A stretch of 32,986 bases of DNA. It comes from Chara braunii. Taxonomy: Eukaryota > Streptophyta > Charophyceae > Charales > Characeae. Made by a program: the position numbers and the translations under genes. Location: NCBI GenBank assembly GCA_003427395.1, contig BFEA01000382.1, forward strand, positions 522,180-555,165, given 5' to 3'. Positions 28,480-32,986 of this stretch are shown here, in pieces. The first letter of the stretch is position 1. Every line of letters begins with the position of its first letter. The notes beneath the pieces were generated by a model. It did not search any database. It was not told where the DNA came from and worked only from the letters and a program-made list of their open reading frames with translations.

Positions 28480-29451
28480 AACTTTTTTTGTCGACCTCAT
28501 CACTAATCCTGAATACTCTTGCGAGCTCATTTTCTCCTATTATCACCTCTACTTGTGCTCACTTCATGGTCCTCTCATATGCTTGGACGACTATTGTACC
28601 TGATTCATATGTCTACTCCACAACAGCTACATCGAAAGTTATCCAACATCGTAGTTTCTTAGTGTCATCTGATCTGAAGGAGAATGGTGGCAGAAACCCT
28701 CTCGCTAATAAGGATGCATATGTGAGCATAAACACACTGCACTCATTGAAGTCGCGCTGTTTTGGAATGTCGTTTCACTTTCCATCGATGGTTGAAGTTT
28801 TTTGGGTCAATCTCTTGACCTTATTCGATTGATCTCATGTATAAAACTTTTGGGAACCCCCCTGTCACCTTCTCTACGAGTTGAACATCTGGTGTCAGCG
28901 AATGGTAGTACTCGAATTTCATACGCCTAAGATCTGCCACTACGAGTGTCCAATGTTGGTTGTACGCGACATAGAAAGGTGCAATAATCAAATCCATGTC
29001 GCTTATCACAACCTCTGTGAACCCTTTGCGAACCATATCATACTACTGCTATCAAATAGTCTGGCAAAAAAAAGTGAGTTGACTCTTGCCATTCTAGGAA
29101 TGCGCCCCTTTCCTGTTCTAGCCCTATTCTCGTTCTTCGAGTCGCAATTTTCGTGATTCACACGACACTCGTTGTCTAGTTGAACGAGGTTAAAATAAAA
29201 ATTTACGATCTCCTCGTTCAACCATTTTTTTCTATCATGAAAAAACTAAAATCGTTCACTGTCATCGTCCGTTCGTCTTTCGGTTCTTCGTTAAACGAGA
29301 TTGCTACGACGTCTCTATTCCTGATTTGCACTGGTACTCGCGTGATTGCCTCCATCTCCTGCTCCGTCAAGTTCGTTATTGCCAAGTGTACTGGCCATCC
29401 TTTTTTGCACCTCCTGTTATCTTCCATTGTCGTTTGCGCTGCACGTGACAA
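28480..29451 (-). pseudogene. Ulp1/C48 SUMO-protease-like protein, frameshifted
   Basis: Three successive minus-strand frames give a Ulp1-type cysteine protease. The first (ATG 29427) ends with MTVNDFSFFMIEK. A frameshift in an A7 run (about 29228) leads to WLNEEIVNFYFNLV (the conserved WLND-INFY motif) and VNSLFFARLF. A second shift near 29045 leads to MDLIIAPFYVAYNQHWTLVV, with the catalytic His (codon 28956-28954), and FEYYHSL. A third shift leads to IPKQRDFNECSVFMLTYASL, with the oxyanion Gln and nucleophile Cys (28741-28739). The expected catalytic Asp of YYDSL is His here (28904-28902). Such proteases remove SUMO-like tags and are often carried by plant transposons. Readable decay, with further stops, extends to about 28480. 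Confidence 0.7.
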
Positions 29452-29529
29452 CGGGTGTGAGCTACTGTTCCAAGACGTTCAATTATTGTCATGTTCATTG
29501 TATGTAGTTTATCGTAGTAACGCACACTA

Positions 29530-30265
29530 AAAAAATTGGAGCTTGCGGAGTGGAAATCGATACACTCCTGCTTATTTTTTAATGCACTTATTTACTTGCA
29601 TCGACTGCATGAACAATGTTATATGACATACCACACTAATAATTATACTTCAATGATATTCGTCGAGGGTGATATAACAGTACATTTGTGAAAACTAGAG
29701 AAAACAAAATATCTGGTTTGCACGAAATATTAGGATAATTAAAAAAAATCTTTTTTCGAGGGCGTTCGGTACACTTTCATTCGGCGTGAACGAGAAGGTA
29801 GCAGAAATACAGGAAAAAAAAACACGATTAGCAAAAGTTTGACCCTGGGCTCGAATTTTTGTAACAAAATAACAAAAAATAACAGTCATCCGTTACACCT
29901 AAACCAGAGCAAACCGGAAAGGCACGAATTTTTGTCATCTTTTCTGTCTCGTTTCACAATCAAATTCGATCACACTGAAATCAAGCTTTTTTACTGAGTT
30001 TAGTTTTTAACAAATCTAAGGTTATGAAAAGATGTAGAATTTAACCCCTAAAGAATCATTTGAACACCAAGAGATAGAAAAACATGGATAAAAGTCTTCA
30101 AAGTGTACTGGTGTTCATTTAAATGTTTTTTTTAGAAAGTTGGTGAAAATAGGATATAGCCGCCCAATAACGTGGAAGTCCACAGCCGAAACATTTTTAC
30201 TGTTCCTCGATTGCTCGTATGGGAGTGCTAAGAAATGTAGTTGTTTCTGGGAGCCGAAAATTGGA
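29530..30265. other. AT-rich spacer
   Basis: No gene or RNA is visible; T and A runs are frequent. Confidence 0.4.
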
Positions 30266-30267
30266 CT

Positions 30268-30685
30268 TTGTGCACAACACACTACTAGCATGAAACTTTC
30301 GTACGACGTGTTTTTTTTTGCAATTCATTGCTTCTAAAATTAATATTTCCTGTCTTAAATGTTATAGCCCTATAATGATGATTTATTCTCATCAAATCCT
30401 ACAGTTGAAAGATAAATTCGTAAACTATTGGAATTGATTTTATCATCCATTTTTTAAATAGTTATAGCCCTATATCATTGTTATCCATGTGGGAGGTCTT
30501 TGTGTGGATAAATTAATCAAAGGATGAGCACGAGAAAAATATGGAAATTCTTGAAAGTCGGAAATCAAACGAGGTGCACAACACACTAATAACATGCTAC
30601 TTTCATGTGATGTGTTTTCTTTTCACCATTTGTCGTTTCTGGATTTAATATTCGCTGTGTTAGACGTTGGAGCCCTACAGTGTTT
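30268..30685. repeat. Diverged direct duplication, offset about 304 bases
   Basis: A 115-base segment at 30268-30382 (TGCACAACACACTA, CATGAAACTTTCGTACGACG, TTATAGCCCTATA) recurs at 30571-30685 with many substitutions. An additional GTTATAGCCCTATA box lies at 30461. Confidence 0.65.
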
Positions 30686-31104
30686 CCCCGTCTACAGCGA
30701 CGATCAATGTCGCTGTATTTGAGGGGTCGTTGAGGTTAAATACAACTCTGATGACAGTGCGTTGTATTCAGAGAAAGACAACAGTAACATGCTCCCATTT
30801 CATTAGTATCGAAGACAAATTGGAGTGATTACCAAATTTGGGGCAACACTCACAAGTTTAAAGTGGACTGGTGAGTACAAGGTGGGTAGCGTGACTACTG
30901 GGACTGAGACTAAGTGTTGAGTTAGTCCCAAAAGGCAGGCCAGAAAGACCACAAAGGTCAGGTCTTGGGCTTTAGGTCTAACTCAAGACTTGACCTCTGA
31001 GATCAAGTCTTGAGTCTCGGTCCCAAAATGCAGGCCCGAAAGACCACTACAACAGAGGTCATGTCTGTTCAGCAGAGTCGAAGGTCACAAAGGTAATGTC
31101 GCCG

Positions 31105-31236
31105 GCGAGTCAGACCAGAAGTCCAAAAGGCAGACCGTAAAGGCCACAGCAGCAGGCGTCGCAACTATTCAACTGTCGCCCCTGCTACTGTGGGTCTTTC
31201 GGGTCTGCCTTTTGAACTTCTGGTCTGACTCGCCTG
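31105..31236. repeat. Hairpin, about 62-bp arms
   Basis: Arm 1 (31105-31168) and arm 2 (31176-31236) are inverted copies of the fold-back motif with a short loop and several mismatches. It borders the AT-rich core on the left. Confidence 0.85.
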
Positions 31237-31635
31237 CTAAATTGCAAAAAATAGAAATAGATAAATCAAATCAATATAAATACGTAATAGATAAAATTAT
31301 AATTACATAAATATGATAAAATATTCTATTATTTAAAATTACACAAATATGATAAAATTTGAATAAATATTTGTCAAAAATTTGAATGAATCATAGATTT
31401 TTTAGAATATTTTTTTCTTGAATATTCTTTATTTTAAATAGATATATTTTTTATTATGAATCAATTACCTTTGTTAAGTATTATTGTATGATTTCCCATC
31501 TTTGCAGGATTTGTTATTCCATTACTTCCTAGTATTGAAAATCCAACTGTAACAGGATATTGTTAGGTTAGTACATATCATCTATTCATTAAGATATGTA
31601 CATTGATATACCGTCTAGCATGTTATATTGTTTTA

Positions 31636-31707
31636 ACACCCACCGTCTAACGGGTAGGACAAAGATCTTCTAAATCTTTAGCGTAGGTTCGAATCCTGAT
31701 CGACGTA
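31636..31707 (+). tRNA. tRNA-Arg(UCU)-like sequence, probably a pseudogene
   Basis: The 72-base stretch fits the tRNA spacing. The D arm is GTCTAACGGGTAGGAC. The anticodon stem AAGAT/ATCTT is perfect, with loop CTTCTAA and anticodon TCT at 31669-31671. The T arm has TAGGTTCGAATCC with an exact B-box GGTTCGAATCC (31686-31696). The acceptor stem pairs at only four of seven positions, with A-C and C-A mismatches, and the A-box is weak. The D arm and anticodon region resemble organelle or bacterial-type tRNA-Arg(UCU) more than typical nuclear tRNA-Arg, as far as I recall. Its place inside a fold-back element allows a tRNA-derived SINE as an alternative. Confidence 0.5.
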
Positions 31708-31733
31708 ATGAGAAAAACGGTTCTTTCAAGTCA

Positions 31734-31740
31734 TTTTTTT
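31734..31740 (+). terminator. T7 run, possible Pol III terminator
   Basis: Seven T residues begin 27 bases after the tRNA-like sequence, suitable for RNA polymerase III termination. Confidence 0.45.
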
Positions 31741-32024
31741 CTGTAAAAGGAGATTACTTTGACCTCTCTACTGACTCGAGAAAGAATATATATATGTGTA
31801 CATAGAAACAAAAAATAAATCTAAAATAAACAACAATGTAGATTTATTTTTCTTCAAATAAAAGAAAAAAAAAATTGTTTAATTTATGTCTTTCACTTGA
31901 GTTTATGGCCATAAACTCATGTCTGCTGAACAGACGTGACCCCTGCAACCATGGCCTTTCGGGCCTGCCTTTTGGACTTCTGGTCTGACTGAAGGCTTAG
32001 TATCAGTCCTAGAGGTCAAGTCTT

Positions 32025-32170
32025 GAGTCAGACCAGAAGTCCAAAAGGCAGGTCCGAAAGGCCACAGCAGCAGGGGTCACGTCTGTTCAGCTGAAAAGAC
32101 GTGAGCTGAACAGACGTGACCTCTGCTGCTGTGGCCTTTCGGACCTGCCTTTTGGACTTCCGGTCTAACT
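32025..32170. repeat. Near-perfect hairpin, 66-bp arms and a loop of about 10 bases
   Basis: Arm 1 (32025-32094) and arm 2 (32105-32170) are reverse complements with about three mismatches. The loop end carries GTTCAGCTGA...GAGCTGAAC. It is the best preserved of the three hairpins. Confidence 0.9.
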
Positions 32171-32329
32171 CGCCTGCGACCTTTGCTTTTGGACTTCTGG
32201 TCTGACTTGCCTGCGGCCTTAGACTATCTTCTGAATAGACGTGACCCCTGCTGCTGTGGCCTTCTGGCCTGCCTTTTGGACTTCTTGTCTGACTCAAAAC
32301 TTAGTCTCAGTCCAAGAGCTCAAGTCTTG

Positions 32330-32459
32330 AGTCTGTCCAGAAGTCCAAAGGCAGGCCCGAAAGGCCACAACAGCAGGGGTCATGTCTGTTTAGCTGCACA
32401 GACGTGCCCCCTGCCGCTGTGGCCTTTCGGGCCTGTCTTTTGGACTTCTGGTTTGACTA
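32330..32459. repeat. Hairpin, about 63-bp arms
   Basis: Arm 1 (32330-32392) and arm 2 (32396-32459) are inverted copies of the fold-back motif with almost no loop. Confidence 0.85.
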
Positions 32460-32699
32460 AAGACTTAGTCCCAGAGATCAAGTCTTGAGTCAGATCAGAA
32501 GTCCAAAAGGCAGGCCCGATAGGCCACTGCAGCAGAAGTCACGTCCATTCAGCAGCTAGTCAAAGGTCGCAGGCCCAGTTAGTGTCAGTCCCAAAGGTCA
32601 AGTCTCGAGTTAGACCAAAAGTCGAAAAGGCAGGCCCGAAAGACTACAACAGCAACAGACCATGGGAAGGTACTGGGACTACACTTCGTAGCAACAGGC

Positions 32700-32986
32700 A
32701 GTGGACATGCTATTCTAGGCTACCATGTGAAAGGTACTGGGACCAGGGTTGTCACCCGGGGCACCCCGGGGCCGAAGCCGGGGTGGGGATTCGACCCACA
32801 GACCCCCACGGCGGGGCCCGCTGACCCCCGGGACCCGCTGTGCAGGCCTGCGGTCGCCCCACCCCCGTGACCCGGGCCCAGGACACCCGCACCCCCGCCG
32901 CCGACACCCGCACCCCCGCTGACCCGGGCCCCGGACCCCCGCCCACCGGACAACCGGGACCCGCACACCCGCCCCCCGCACCCTCG
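32700..32986. repeat. Extremely GC-rich, C-run-rich low-complexity sequence
   Basis: The plus strand is dominated by ACCCGCACCCCCGC, GACCCGGGCCC and CCGGGGC units and continues to the window edge. The minus strand holds many G3-6 runs. The frames on both strands are Gly/Pro/Arg-rich and not convincing as proteins. Confidence 0.7.

Larger units (their letters stand above)
30900..32660. mobile_element. Fold-back repeat complex around an AT-rich core
   Basis: About ten copies of a 60-70 bp motif lie in both orientations. Its forward form is GAGTCAGACCAGAAGTCC, then AAAAGGCAGGCCCGAAAGG, then CCACAGCAGCAGGGGTCACG, then TCTGTTCAGC. Copies flank an AT-rich core (about 31240-31900). Three adjacent pairs form hairpins: 31105-31236, 32025-32170 and 32330-32459. 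The structure resembles a fold-back or MITE-type element with internally repeated ends. No transposase lies inside. Confidence 0.75.

Noticed and set aside
32715-32981. Gly/Arg-rich minus-strand open frames
   Set aside because: They result from extreme GC content and low complexity, and three frames are open at once.

Overview
This is eukaryotic, repeat-dominated DNA with no gene I would call intact. It holds a long Ty3/gypsy-type retroelement, a LINE fragment, a degraded transposase-like gene, GC-rich minisatellites, fold-back hairpins, TG microsatellites and a tRNA-like sequence with Pol III signals. The style of the retroelement and the mix of element types suggest a plant or streptophyte alga. 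My best guess is a charophyte such as Chara braunii, from memory of similar Gag/protease sequences and not verified. A few scattered N bases (7062, 8323, 8373, 9051-9054, 10351, 10380) indicate a draft assembly.

Layout. 1-9842, minus strand: a decayed Ty3/gypsy element read right to left. It runs ORF A (9729-8713), ORF B (about 8549-6318), Gag (6087-4573), Gag zinc knuckle and protease, reverse transcriptase, RNase H, and integrase running off the left edge. About 3.6 kb of unrecognised coding-like sequence lies upstream of Gag. 9843-10700: AT-rich DNA with three copies of a conserved G/C-tract motif, possibly LTR or 5' untranslated sequence. 10700-13170: GC-rich minisatellites, including a 39-bp array of perfect palindromes. 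13170-15800: two diverged copies of one unrecognised protein, with inverted repeats outside them. 16396-17725: a second array (34-bp unit, 68-bp dimer) related to the 39-bp array.

17975-20694, plus strand: a degraded transposase-like gene resembling the DUF7869 family. 20933-24693: two more decayed reading frames, a 301-bp tandem duplication, a small unrecognised ORF and a TG repeat; another TG repeat follows at 25067-25143. 25840-28283, minus strand: a LINE-like element retaining ORF1 and the start of its endonuclease but no reverse transcriptase. 28304-28395: G-rich telomere-like repeats. 28480-29451, minus strand: a frameshifted Ulp1/C48 SUMO-protease-like pseudogene. 30900-32660: fold-back hairpins around an AT-rich core holding a tRNA-Arg(UCU)-like sequence. 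32700-32986: extremely GC-rich sequence.

A common thread is decay. The broken genes keep one frame over long distances and are interrupted mostly by TGA and TAG, as expected if CGA and CAG codons lost methylated cytosines. The best candidates for something undescribed are the two ORFs upstream of Gag, the paralogous ORF pair with its flanking inverted repeats, the palindromic minisatellite family, and the hairpin/tRNA composite.
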